Positions 57,102-64,000 of a stretch of 64,000 nt of DNA are shown piece after piece. The DNA lies in NCBI RefSeq assembly GCF_003515775.1, contig NZ_QWEI01000009.1, forward strand, positions 1 to 64,000. Direction: 5' to 3'. This DNA comes from Ureibacillus yapensis (GTDB taxonomy: Bacteria > Bacillota > Bacilli > Bacillales_A > Planococcaceae). The position numbers and the translations under genes were made by a program. The notes beneath the pieces are model-generated. The model saw nothing but the letters and a program-made list of their open reading frames with translations, did not search any database and was not told where the DNA came from. The first letter of the stretch is position 1. The number at the start of each line of letters is the position of its first letter.

Positions 57102-58043
57102 TTAGTTATCAATTACGGCAACTAGGCGTCCAGTTACTTTATTATCAGCTAATTGTTGAAGACCTTCAGAGATTTCATCAAATTTAATTTGATGTAATAG
57201 TGGTTTTACATCACCATTACCAATTAACTCTAACACTGCCTTAAGATCATCAGTAGTTCCACCAATTGAACTAGCCATAGTCAATGACTTTGTAACAAAT
57301 TTAAATATATTAATTTTTCCTTCAGATGCACCAAGTCCAATTAGCACAACACGTCCACCTGGTCTAACAGCTTCAATCGATCCTGAAAGAGTTGCTTCAA
57401 ACCCTGCAAAATCAACTACTACATCTATATCTTCATCAGCAAGTTCTCTTACATCTTTAACACAATTTTTTACGCCAAATTGTTCAGCTGCTTTACGAGA
57501 TTCTTCTTTTATATCAACACCATACACAGTAGCTCCAAGTCCTAAGGCAATTTGAGCACCATACAAACCAAGTCCACCCAAACCAACAATAGCTACTTTA
57601 TCCCCCTCTTTAACTTGCCCAGTAACTGATAAAGCGTGAAAAGATGTCATACCACCATCTGTAGCTGAAGCTGCGCTAATAAAATCTACATTATCAGGTA
57701 TTTTTACAACAAATTTACTTGGTGATACTGCAAATTCGGCATACCCACCATCTGTAGCTGAACCAGGTGCATCAGCTCCTGCCCTTACTGCAACTCTATC
57801 TCCAACTTCGAAGTCTGTAACACCTTCGCCAAGTTCAGTTATTACTCCTGCAATTTCATGACCAAGAATCATTGGAATTTTACCAAGGGACGGAGTAGTA
57901 ACACCTTCTATAACTCCTACGTCACTATGACAAAGCCCACTAGCTTTTACTTTAATCTTAACCTCATCTTTTCCAGGAGTTGGTTCTGGTACTTCAATCA
58001 ACTCTAATGGTTTATTAACTTCTGTGAATTGCCAAGCTTTCAT
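57102..58043 (-). CDS. Medium-chain (zinc-type) alcohol dehydrogenase without the structural-zinc lobe
   Basis: The ATG at 58043 follows AGGGGGAG; 313 residues. The catalytic zinc region is intact: KASGLCHSDVGVIEG and PMILGHEIAGVITELG. The segment that usually holds four structural-zinc cysteines reads VRAGADAPGSATDGG, so that lobe is gone. VAIVGLGGLGLYGAQIALGLG is the NAD-binding loop. Length is about 30 residues shorter than common ADHs for that reason. It is divergent from a TetR gene, which probably controls it. Confidence 0.85.
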   Translation of the reverse strand: MKAWQFTEVNKPLELIEVPEPTPGKDEVKIKVKASGLCHSDVGVIEGVTTPSLGKIPMILGHEIAGVITELGEGVTDFEVGDRVAVRAGADAPGSATDGGYAEFAVSPSKFVVKIPDNVDFISAASATDGGMTSFHALSVTGQVKEGDKVAIVGLGGLGLYGAQIALGLGATVYGVDIKEESRKAAEQFGVKNCVKDVRELADEDIDVVVDFAGFEATLSGSIEAVRPGGRVVLIGLGASEGKINIFKFVTKSLTMASSIGGTTDDLKAVLELIGNGDVKPLLHQIKFDEISEGLQQLADNKVTGRLVAVIDN

Positions 58044-58209
58044 GTTAAATCTCCCCCTAATTTTCAAACGATATGTAATCGTTTTCATTGTTTATACACT
58101 TAAATTATATTTATTATAGGAACGCTTTTCAAAGCATATATAAGCATAATTTAACACTTCATATCAATATGCTAAGAAAAGTTAGTATAATGAACAAAGG
58201 GGGGATACA

Positions 58210-58803
58210 ATGTTAAAAAAGTATAAGTATTTAGATAAGAGAATTATTAAAACAAAAAGACTATTAAAAAATTCATTTTTACAATTACTGCAAGAAGAAG
58301 AGTTCGAGGACATTTCAATTACTAGCATTGTAGAAAGAGCAAGAATAAGTCGTGTCACTTTTTATAATCATTATGATAATAAAGAAAACTTATTAAATGA
58401 AATAATAGATGATGTAATAACTGACTTTGTAAATGCTTATCGGGAACCCTATCAAACATTAAAAAATTTTAGTATAAAAGATGTAAAAACAACTTCATTA
58501 CGTGTGTTTGACCATGTTTATCGCAATGCAACTTTTTATAAAGCAATTGTACACTCTTATCTTTTAACTTTTTTTTCAAGTCAATTGACACTAGCTATAA
58601 AAAAATTAGGGGAAACGGATTTTAGAGTATCGGATTCTAAAATAAATCATGACTTATATACTACCTATCTAGCTTATGCCATTCCAGGATTAATCATTGA
58701 ATGGGTAAAAGATGGCATGAAATATTCTCCAATTTATATGTCAGAGCAACTAATGAGTATTATGATAATGTCACCGGAGCAAAGAATAAAAAAATTGCCA
58801 TGA
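58210..58803 (+). CDS. TetR-family repressor
   Basis: The 197-residue protein starts with KRIIKTKRLLKNSFLQLLQE, DISITSIVERARISRVTFYN and HYDNKENLLNEII, a TetR DNA-binding domain. The C-terminal part (HDLYTTYLAYAIPGLIIEWV) is like TetR_C_33. It is divergent from the dehydrogenase gene; a small palindrome (CATAT-CA-ATATG) near 58161-58172 is a candidate operator. GGGGGGAT lies before the ATG. Strong terminator downstream. Confidence 0.85.
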   Translation: MLKKYKYLDKRIIKTKRLLKNSFLQLLQEEEFEDISITSIVERARISRVTFYNHYDNKENLLNEIIDDVITDFVNAYREPYQTLKNFSIKDVKTTSLRVFDHVYRNATFYKAIVHSYLLTFFSSQLTLAIKKLGETDFRVSDSKINHDLYTTYLAYAIPGLIIEWVKDGMKYSPIYMSEQLMSIMIMSPEQRIKKLP

Positions 58804-58813
58804 GATAATTATA

Positions 58814-58856
58814 AAATCCCAAACTACAAGAAAGGTTATTTCGTAGTTTGGGATTT
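58814..58856 (+). terminator. Terminator of the TetR gene
   Basis: AAATCCCAAACTAC and its full complement over a 15-base loop. Confidence 0.8.
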
Positions 58857-58863
58857 CCGTAAA

Positions 58864-58900
58864 ACTTGTTAAACTAAACTGCCCCTTTAGTTTAAGTACA
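58864..58900 (-). repeat. R2 repeat copy, best formed
   Basis: ACTTGTTAAACTAAACTGCC then CCTTTAGTTTAAGTAC: AAACTAAA and TTTAGTTT arms surround the GCCCC core. An R1 copy follows 55 bases on. Confidence 0.55.
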
Positions 58901-58954
58901 TTTTTTCACAAACTCACCTAAATATTAACATAATATCCAGATTTATTGAAGTGT

Positions 58955-59022
58955 TATTCAATAATATGGCCCTTTAATTGAACAAGAGCACCTATTCTTT
59001 TTCAAGAATTGCGCCCTTTTCT
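58955..59022 (-). repeat. R1 terminator repeat copy
   Basis: ATTCAATAATATGGCCCTTT, AGCACCTATTCTTTTTC, AAGAATTGCGCCC; abuts the stop of the minus-strand gene at 59023. Confidence 0.65.
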
Positions 59023-59280
59023 TTAAGAACTAGAGATAAAATGCAGAATTGCCAAGTAAGCTAATGACATTAAACTTAGCATGAAAATAAAAGATGCTAG
59101 GAGTAAAAGTCTTGACTTTTTATTCATTACTGTACCATTTTTAAATGAGGTAGAGAATCCTAATAACGAACCTCCTAAAATCGCTATTAATCCAAACAAC
59201 GGATCAATCATGCTTCCCATCCATATACCAATCATAAAAAGCGATAAAGCAAAAATCGGAAAAATAATATTTACAACCAT
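59023..59280 (-). CDS. Small membrane protein
   Basis: The 85-residue protein has three hydrophobic segments: IIFPIFALSLFMIGIWMG, GLIAILGGSLLGFSTSF and LLLLASFIFMLSLMSLAYLA, with a short basic loop (KNGTVMNKKSR) between the last two. AGGGTGG lies before the ATG. No family recognised. An R1 terminator repeat adjoins its stop. Confidence 0.6.
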   Translation of the reverse strand: MVVNIIFPIFALSLFMIGIWMGSMIDPLFGLIAILGGSLLGFSTSFKNGTVMNKKSRLLLLASFIFMLSLMSLAYLAILHFISSS

Positions 59281-59404
59281 TTTGGTATACCACCCTATTT
59301 AATTCTAAACTAATTTAGAACAACGTCCCCATCCATCTACTACATATAAACAGCGTAGCACATTCTCATTATTCATCTATATACTTTTTTGTTACTCTAC
59401 AATC

Positions 59405-59465
59405 TGGCCATATTGCTGAAAAAGGCACAATTCCTCTTCAAGAATCGCGCCCGATTGTTGAATAT
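59405..59465 (-). repeat. R1 terminator repeat copy
   Basis: GGCCATATTGCTGAAAAAGG, CACAATTCCTCTTC, AAGAATCGCGCCCGATTGTT; 12 bases 3' of the stop of the minus-strand DUF4181 gene. Confidence 0.7.
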
Positions 59466-59476
59466 AGAATTTTTTA

Positions 59477-59935
59477 TCAACCAAACAATCCAAAAATGTC
59501 AGTCGAAAACACCGAAAGTAAAAATATTGATATTATCACTAATTGAATAGCCGAAAAAATGTAATCATTCTTGTTTTCTGCGTATCTCTTCTCCATAATT
59601 ACTCTAACTGTTTCAGACACAATAATAAAAACAAATAGTAGGATATGCGTTTCTAAAAACCAAATTCGCTTTAAAGGATCACGGTTGATGTTTATGAAAA
59701 GACTGATAAACAAAAAGAAAATGAAAATAATTCTAATGGTCCAATCAATTTTTTTGTGTTTATCATTTACATGGTTATAAGAAAATAATTTTTTCTTTTC
59801 AACATTAAGCCATTTTCTCAAAAATTTATTAATTAAAAAGAGAAAAAGTCCAAAAATAGACAACATTAAAATTAACTTTGCTAAAAAATCCCCCACGAAC
59901 AACCGCCACCTAACAATTAACTCTTTTTTTGTCAT
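59477..59935 (-). CDS. DUF4181-type membrane protein
   Basis: The 152-residue protein has four hydrophobic segments (LAKLILMLSIFGLFLFLINK, TIRIIFIFFLFISLFI, ILLFVFIIVSETVRVIM, AIQLVIISIFLLSVFS). RKWLNVEKKKLFSYNHVNDK with DWTIR, and MEKRYAENKNDYIFSAIQL, match DUF4181 proteins of Bacillales. Function unknown. The start is the ATG at 59935, with only a weak ribosome site. Confidence 0.7.
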   Translation of the reverse strand: MTKKELIVRWRLFVGDFLAKLILMLSIFGLFLFLINKFLRKWLNVEKKKLFSYNHVNDKHKKIDWTIRIIFIFFLFISLFININRDPLKRIWFLETHILLFVFIIVSETVRVIMEKRYAENKNDYIFSAIQLVIISIFLLSVFSTDIFGLFG

Positions 59936-60020
59936 CTTTCTGTTCCAATTATTTCAAACTTACTTATTCAAGACAATAACCATCTTCAAGAAAGTTGCTC
60001 GCTTGTTGAAAATAAGTTAA

Positions 60021-60140
60021 ATACCACTCTTATACTAACCTGCTGCATTAGTTTAAGAGTAATTACACCCAATTCATCTTTTGGAAACTTTTCATAAAAG
60101 AATTTATTCAATTAAATGGCCCGATTGTGAAAGAAAGTGA
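60021..60140 (-). repeat. R2 piece plus partial R1
   Basis: ACTAACCTGCTGCATTAGTT near 60032 (R2) and AATTAAATGGCCCGATTGTG at 60111 (R1 without its hairpin). Confidence 0.45.
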
Positions 60141-60333
60141 TTTAACAAGAGTCGCGTTTTTTTTTAATCTATCGAACAATCTTTGAATAAGTAGTTGTGT
60201 TTGTTCCTTTGCATCTTCATTCATAAGCTTTTAGCAGCGAAGCGCTGTAAATAACTGTTTAAAAACTCCGCAATTGTACCAGTTCGTTTAGAGAGAATCT
60301 CATAAATTATATAGTGTTAAGGGGGTGAAAATT

Positions 60334-60471
60334 ATGGGATGTTATGATTCCAGCAATGTAGGTGGATCTTATGATTATGGTCGCAAACACAACAAAGAAT
60401 TCGTTTTGATTGTTGTACTATTTATTCTATTGATTATCGTTGGTGCTTCCTTTATGAAGCATGACTACTAA
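60334..60471 (+). CDS. YjcZ-type tiny transmembrane sporulation peptide
   Basis: GGGGGTG precedes the ATG at 60334, and 45 residues follow: MGCYDSSNVGGSYDYGRKHN, then the membrane signature EFVLIVVLFILLIIVGA and SFMKHDY. It is a near copy of the peptide at 1097-1249, on the opposite strand. A CATAAATTA box 32 bases upstream resembles a sigma-K -10. Role unknown. A terminator lies 58 bases downstream. Confidence 0.85.
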   Translation: MGCYDSSNVGGSYDYGRKHNKEFVLIVVLFILLIIVGASFMKHDY

Positions 60472-60528
60472 TTAATCTTGTCCGCCACCGCAAGATTTCC
60501 CGTCACCTAAATCTCCCCATTCCCGAAC

Positions 60529-60554
60529 AAAAGCGCTCTAACCGGAGCGCTTTT
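60529..60554. terminator. Terminator of the YjcZ-type gene
   Basis: AAAAGCGCTC, loop TAACCG, GAGCGCTTTTACCTTT. Confidence 0.8.
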
Positions 60555-60660
60555 ACCTTTATTTACTACGAAGAAACACTCCTTAGTCGTAACTTAAAGA
60601 ACTAACCTAAAGATCGCTTCTTCTTTACATAAATCTCCAAATTCCAGTACCAAATGTTAT

Positions 60661-60722
60661 TCAATATGGCTCTATAATGGAAAAAGGCGATCTTCTTTAT
60701 TGAAGAATCGCGCCCGATTGTA
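60661..60722 (-). repeat. R1 terminator repeat copy
   Basis: ATATGGCTCTATAATGGAAA, AAGGCGATCTTC, TGAAGAATCGCGCCCGATTG; about 230 bases 3' of the minus-strand gene at 60955. Confidence 0.65.
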
Positions 60723-60954
60723 GATTTATATTATCTATTGACATTATGAACCATCATTCATTTAACGGTATAAAACAATTAATAATTTATTAAATAGCCC
60801 CAACCATAATCTCTCAGGAGAACTACTGTTTTAATTGCACTTTTTTATTTACCAAATACTTAGTGTGCTTCTTTTCTTCCCCTAAAGTACCCGACTGCGC
60901 TACATCGATTACTACTTTGAGTCAAAAAAGTTCGCAGATAACCTCCTCGCATTG

Positions 60955-61521
60955 TTATTCTTTTAACATTGAATACTTTCGATACGCTTTATAGTAACTG
61001 ATACCATAGAAAACAGCCATAATGGCGGGAAGCAACCGCAAAAGGGCAAATGGAGTTTCAAATAAAAATGCTTTCCAGAATAATGAGCCTTCCATACTCC
61101 AAAGACCTTCAGCTAAATATAAACCTGAATCCTTGTATAGCATATAAGAGAACAGCAAAAACACGATAGCTAAACCAGATGAATACCCCATCAACCTCTT
61201 ATAATAATTACTTCTGGATTGGCGATCCGAGAAGATTTGATTTTGTCCATCATCTTCTTTTTGCCAATATTGTATTCCACCAAGCCAGGAGCCTTTTATA
61301 TGATTCCAACTGAAGTCTTCATATATCCCTTTGTACTCATTAAACTTTTTCTTTGGTAAATAATCTTGATAATCCAGCCGCATCACATATTTCTTGTCGG
61401 TTTTTTCGAAAGTGTATATGCCTAATCCGCTAATATTTGTACAACGGTAGCCTTTTTGCAATTGCTCGTTCAGCCATTGTTCTTCTTTTTCGATATCAAA
61501 AAACGTTTTACACCTCTTCAT
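60955..61521 (-). CDS. DUF2812 membrane protein
   Basis: The ATG at 61521 follows GAAGGAAGTG; 188 residues. The N-terminal soluble part, KTFFDIEKEEQWLNEQLQKG, YTFEKTDKKYVMRLDYQDY, is the DUF2812 domain. Two or three transmembrane helices follow (SSGLAIVFLLFSYMLY and ALLRLLPAIMAVFYGISYY). It overlaps the end of a PadR-type regulator by 14 bases. PadR-DUF2812 pairs are common in Firmicutes; the regulator probably controls this pair. Function unknown. Confidence 0.8.
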   Translation of the reverse strand: MKRCKTFFDIEKEEQWLNEQLQKGYRCTNISGLGIYTFEKTDKKYVMRLDYQDYLPKKKFNEYKGIYEDFSWNHIKGSWLGGIQYWQKEDDGQNQIFSDRQSRSNYYKRLMGYSSGLAIVFLLFSYMLYKDSGLYLAEGLWSMEGSLFWKAFLFETPFALLRLLPAIMAVFYGISYYKAYRKYSMLKE

Positions 61522-61825
61522 TGGATTCACTTCCTTCGTACAGAGATAATATATGCAATAACCTGTCTTGCTCCATTTTCAAAATGGCATTTCCTTCCTC
61601 AGTAATCATATAAACTTTTCTCCGGCCTGATTCTCCAACGGGTTCAATCCAACCATGCTTATTCAAGTTTTCAATCGCACCATACAATGTTCCAGCTGCT
61701 AAATTAACCGTACCGTTACTTATCTTTTCGATTTTTTGCATGACGGCATAGCCGTGGAGCGGCTCCCGTAAAGCTAATAAAATATAATGCATCGTTTCAG
61801 ACAACGGCAACAATTTATGTTTCAT
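61508..61825 (-). CDS. PadR-family transcriptional regulator
   Basis: The 105-residue winged-helix protein is a short PadR: TMHYILLALREPLHGYAVMQ, KIEKISNGTVNLAAGTLYGA, IENLNKHGWIEPVGESGRRK and VYMITEEGNAIL. It is the first gene of a two-gene operon with a DUF2812 membrane protein. Dyads made of AGTT(C/G)(G/A)ACT lie immediately upstream, so autoregulation is likely. Confidence 0.85.
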   Translation of the reverse strand: MKHKLLPLSETMHYILLALREPLHGYAVMQKIEKISNGTVNLAAGTLYGAIENLNKHGWIEPVGESGRRKVYMITEEGNAILKMEQDRLLHILSLYEGSESNEEV

Positions 61826-61844
61826 ATTCTCAACCTCTATTCAG

Positions 61845-61893
61845 TTCGACTATATAGTTCAACTTAGCAATAACATAATACAGTTCAACTGAA
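61845..61893. promoter_or_regulatory. Operator dyads of the PadR operon
   Basis: AGTTCGACT and AGTTCAACT flank ATAT at 61845-61866, a near-perfect dyad. A further CAGTTCAACTG palindrome is at 61883-61893, so three AGTTnnACT-type half sites lie just upstream of the start codon. Confidence 0.55.
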
Positions 61894-61966
61894 TAGTCAA
61901 CAAGATTTTATAATCAGTTAAAGGAACTTAAAGTAAAAGATTGATAACAGTGAAAAATCAATCAAA

Positions 61967-62001
61967 AAAGTCGCTTTCCTAACGTAAGGGAAAGCGACTT
62001 T
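61967..62001. terminator. Bidirectional hairpin terminator
   Basis: AAAGTCGCTTTCC with its complement; TTTTTT on the minus strand. Confidence 0.75.
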
Positions 62002-62020
62002 CTATCTAGTCTTACTTAAT

Positions 62021-62080
62021 TTAAATGGCCCTTTTCATAAAAAAAGGCACCTTTCTTATTTAAGAAAAGCGCCCGATTGG
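62021..62080 (-). repeat. R1 terminator repeat copy
   Basis: TTTAAATGGCCCTTTTCATA, AGGCACCTTTCTTATTT, AGAAAAGCGCCCGATTGG; 77 bases 3' of the minus-strand gene at 62157. Confidence 0.7.
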
Positions 62081-62156
62081 ATTATTTAACAAATAGCCGA
62101 AGATGAAGCCCCCACAATTCATTTCGTTTCCGTATCTTTTGTGTTGATTTTATCTT

Positions 62157-62849
62157 TTATTGAATAAAATGAGGATCTAATACCCCTAGACCGCCTCCGA
62201 CAATTTCTAATCTCACTTTTGAAGCACCTTCAAAATTAACATTAACCTTCGTCTTTTCTTTAGTTGATCCACTATCATAAACCAATTCATCATCTGCATA
62301 AATTTTTAAGGACCCTGCTCCATATTTTTCACCTGACTTTTTAACGGGTGCTAAATAGGTTTCGAACCCGATGTACTTTCCATTAGATGAGTATTCACCT
62401 GTACCATCTTGAATAGCTCCTGCTCCATGTCTTCCGCCAAATTGGTATGACTGTTCAAACCTTTCTCCCGTACTAATAACGATTTCAGCTGGATTAGAAA
62501 ATATACCAAAGTCATCTTCAGAACTAATCGGTTTTACATCCTTTAAAGGGATGAATTTTGGAGCATCGCCAATATAAATCGATTTTGTCTTTCCATCCCA
62601 TGTCACTTTCTCTCCCAAAGATTCTGAAATAAATCGGATTGGGACGTATGTAGTGCCTTTATAAATAAATCCAGATTGACCCTCAGCCGGTACTTTTTCC
62701 ACCTTATCTACATAGTAATTAATAGCTTCTTGGAATACGCTGATTTTTTTCAAGCTACTTGCCGCTTCTGTTGTTGTGAGGTACGTAAAGGTCAAACCTC
62801 CTAATACAAAAAATACCAAATAACTTGTTACGATTAATAATTTTTTCAC
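62157..62849 (-). CDS. Secreted protein: copper-amine-oxidase-type stalk domain plus NPCBM-like module
   Basis: The 230-residue protein has a signal peptide (LLIVTSYLVFFVLGGLTFTY, ending near TEAAS). A copper amine oxidase N-terminal-like stalk repeat follows: GFIYKGTTYVPIRFISESLG, EKVTWDGKTKSIYIG. The C-terminal part (about 125-230) reads YQFGGRHGAGAIQDGTGEYS, then GSLKIYADDELVYDSG and KVRLEIVGGGLG, like the NPCBM carbohydrate-binding fold. Such proteins bind the cell wall or glycans; no enzyme domain is present. Two of its C-terminal blocks are Gly-rich. Confidence 0.75.
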   Translation of the reverse strand: MKKLLIVTSYLVFFVLGGLTFTYLTTTEAASSLKKISVFQEAINYYVDKVEKVPAEGQSGFIYKGTTYVPIRFISESLGEKVTWDGKTKSIYIGDAPKFIPLKDVKPISSEDDFGIFSNPAEIVISTGERFEQSYQFGGRHGAGAIQDGTGEYSSNGKYIGFETYLAPVKKSGEKYGAGSLKIYADDELVYDSGSTKEKTKVNVNFEGASKVRLEIVGGGLGVLDPHFIQ

Positions 62850-62940
62850 AAAATCACCCCTTAATACATCATTTATAGAAAATTATACCATTTTATTCAT
62901 TCTGAACATACTATGACATTAGCTTTATTTCATTTAATAA

Positions 62941-63087
62941 CACTTTACTGTTGAGGAATTTGATAACGGTATCGTACGTGTAGAGCAAGTAATCTATAAT
63001 TGGAATGATAGAAATAGCGACCTACAAAGACAGATAAATCTTGTACAAGAAGATGGTTCATGGCAGATCGACCATGCTAGTTTCTAG
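62941..63087 (+). pseudogene. C-terminal remnant of an NTF2-like or lipoprotein gene
   Basis: A 48-codon frame with no start reads HFTVEEFDNGIVRVEQVIYN, then QRQINLVQEDGSWQIDHASF before a stop. The ending QEDGSWQIDHASF is like the last strand of SnoaL/DUF4878-type NTF2 folds (xDGxWKIDxxx). The 5' part is missing. Flanked by AT-rich non-coding DNA. Confidence 0.45.
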
Positions 63088-63124
63088 TTTCTATATTACA
63101 GAAGAGAGATTTTAATTTTTCAAA

Positions 63125-63147
63125 TTACAATCACGCCCGATTTCCTA
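63125..63147 (-). repeat. R1 fragment
   Basis: Only the ATCACGCCCGATTTCC end of the R1 unit is preserved. Confidence 0.3.
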
Positions 63148-63202
63148 AAACTGAAAAATATATAATTTACTTTTGTTGAATCTAAGCCTAATAAATGCAA
63201 TT

Positions 63203-63232
63203 AGCCTCGAATACTTGAAAGTATTCGAGGCT
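63203..63232. terminator. Perfect stem-loop 3' of the 63241 gene
   Basis: AGCCTCGAATACTT, loop GAA, AGTATTCGAGGCT; a 13-bp perfect stem immediately downstream of the minus-strand stop. Confidence 0.7.
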
Positions 63233-63240
63233 TGTACACT

Positions 63241-63627
63241 TTACTTTGATATTTTGAAAGGCAGCAGTATATCTTCATCTGTATAAGTAGCGAGGTATTC
63301 CCCTCCTAAACTCATCTTCGAACAAGTAGCATCATCACATGTAAAAAGAAAAGTCTTCTTAGTTGTTTTTACCTCAATCTCCATATTGAACGGAAAATGC
63401 CCACCCGTACTTTTGTTTATACTAGGTGCAAGAGCAATGACGTCCGAATATTTTGCGATATGCTGGTAATCTTCGCTCTCAACCGTTAATTGTGCCATCT
63501 GATTTAAATAAATTTGTTCTTCCTCGGTTGGCTCGTACCAGAGGTCCCAAAAAAACCATTTCCCAAATAGATAAAAATTTACCGATAAACTAACAACCAA
63601 AACACCTATAACTATCGTCTTCTTCAT
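63241..63627 (-). CDS. Membrane-anchored hypothetical protein
   Basis: The 128-residue protein has one N-terminal helix (TIVIGVLVVSLSVNFYLFG) followed by an outside domain: EPTEEEQIYLNQMAQLTVES, then SINKSTGGHFPFNMEIEVKT, FTCDDATCSKMSLGGEYLA and a short end. The Cys pair in CDDATC could form a disulfide. The start is the ATG at 63627 with GGAGTGGGATT upstream. No family is recognised. Confidence 0.6.
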   Translation of the reverse strand: MKKTIVIGVLVVSLSVNFYLFGKWFFWDLWYEPTEEEQIYLNQMAQLTVESEDYQHIAKYSDVIALAPSINKSTGGHFPFNMEIEVKTTKKTFLFTCDDATCSKMSLGGEYLATYTDEDILLPFKISK

Positions 63628-64000
63628 AATCCCACTCCATTTATCTTATGTTCATTTAAAAACAAATATAAAATAAGTTATATTTAGTGTAATTTTACAC
63701 TAAATATATAATTTGTAAAGTGAGTTTTAGAAGAAGCTGGTCTAATAGGTAATTAAAATAATTTATACTAATAGTTTAATGCTCTTGGTTTTAAACCCTT
63801 TAGACTGCGTTCCACCACAGCCTGCCCCTTTAATGAAAAACATCGCTAGACGAAAGCACAAGTGGGGTAATACTTTCAAAATCTTCACCCCCAGTGCGTG
63901 TAAATGACAGACCCAGAATAATACTCTGGATGAGATATTCTTCTTCATTTAAACAAGTATAAGTATCTTTTAAGAATCATCCTTATCCATAGTGATTGAT
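63628..64000. other. Gene-free end of window
   Basis: A 61-codon minus-strand frame (63763-63948) lacks a ribosome site. An R2-like CCTGCCCCTTTAATG lies at 63821. Nothing else is supported. Confidence 0.35.

Noticed and set aside
63763-63948. 61-codon minus-strand ORF at the window end
   Set aside because: No ribosome site and no family similarity.
1-64000. Insertion sequences, prophage or integrative element
   Set aside because: No transposase, integrase, phage structural gene or paired terminal repeats were seen.

Overview
The window is low-GC, Gram-positive DNA from an endospore-former. Spore genes run through it: cwlJ, CotF-like coat proteins, two YjcZ-type peptides, GPR-site spore proteins and ymaF. 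Together with ykyB, yvbH, YflT-like stress proteins, Fur boxes and AGGAGG ribosome sites they point to Bacillales. I suspect the Lysinibacillus/Solibacillus/Ureibacillus group, but that is inference. There are no rRNA or tRNA genes, no intact insertion sequence, no prophage and no CRISPR array.

Region 1 (1-14.2 kb) holds a one-cysteine YodB/CatR-type regulator divergent from a flavin reductase, spore and stress genes, a DNA-alkylation-repair protein, cwlJ, ykyB, a LysM-3D wall protein, and a YdcZ-Crp-YdcZ transporter/regulator operon. Three non-coding tandem arrays between 6.7 and 11.8 kb all have a 52-bp period. A possible forespore-expressed structured RNA lies at 6.46-6.66 kb.

Region 2 (14.3-22.6 kb) holds an acyltransferase and two c-di-GMP genes. 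One of these fuses an ethylene-receptor-type Cu(I)/ethylene-binding membrane domain to GGDEF and EAL. All five canonical ligand residues are present at the plant ETR1 residue numbers (25, 32, 62, 65, 69). Next come a degraded TauE/SafE transporter facing a TrmB regulator, and metE under a cobalamin riboswitch.

Region 3 (22.6-33.4 kb) is iron-linked. A four-gene Dlt-like set (carrier protein, AMP ligase, MBOAT, SGNH) lies behind a Fur box, and so does an FbpABC-type Fe(III) importer whose ATPase is short. CotF genes, an alpha/beta hydrolase and ymaF sit between them.

Region 4 (33.6-44.6 kb) holds repetitive spore-surface-like proteins, copC-copD, a glycosyltransferase, a protein with six GPR-protease-like sites behind a sigma-G-like promoter, and assorted small enzymes.

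Region 5 (44.7-64 kb) is an accessory-type mix: NAT, GNAT, VOC, MBL, MpsC, nagB, SDR, TetR/nitroreductase, ADH/TetR, PadR/DUF2812 and membrane proteins. From about 38 kb onward the gaps carry many copies of one same-orientation repeat. Read on the minus strand it is an intrinsic terminator with conserved flanks, and most copies lie just 3' of minus-strand genes. The first 22 kb has none.
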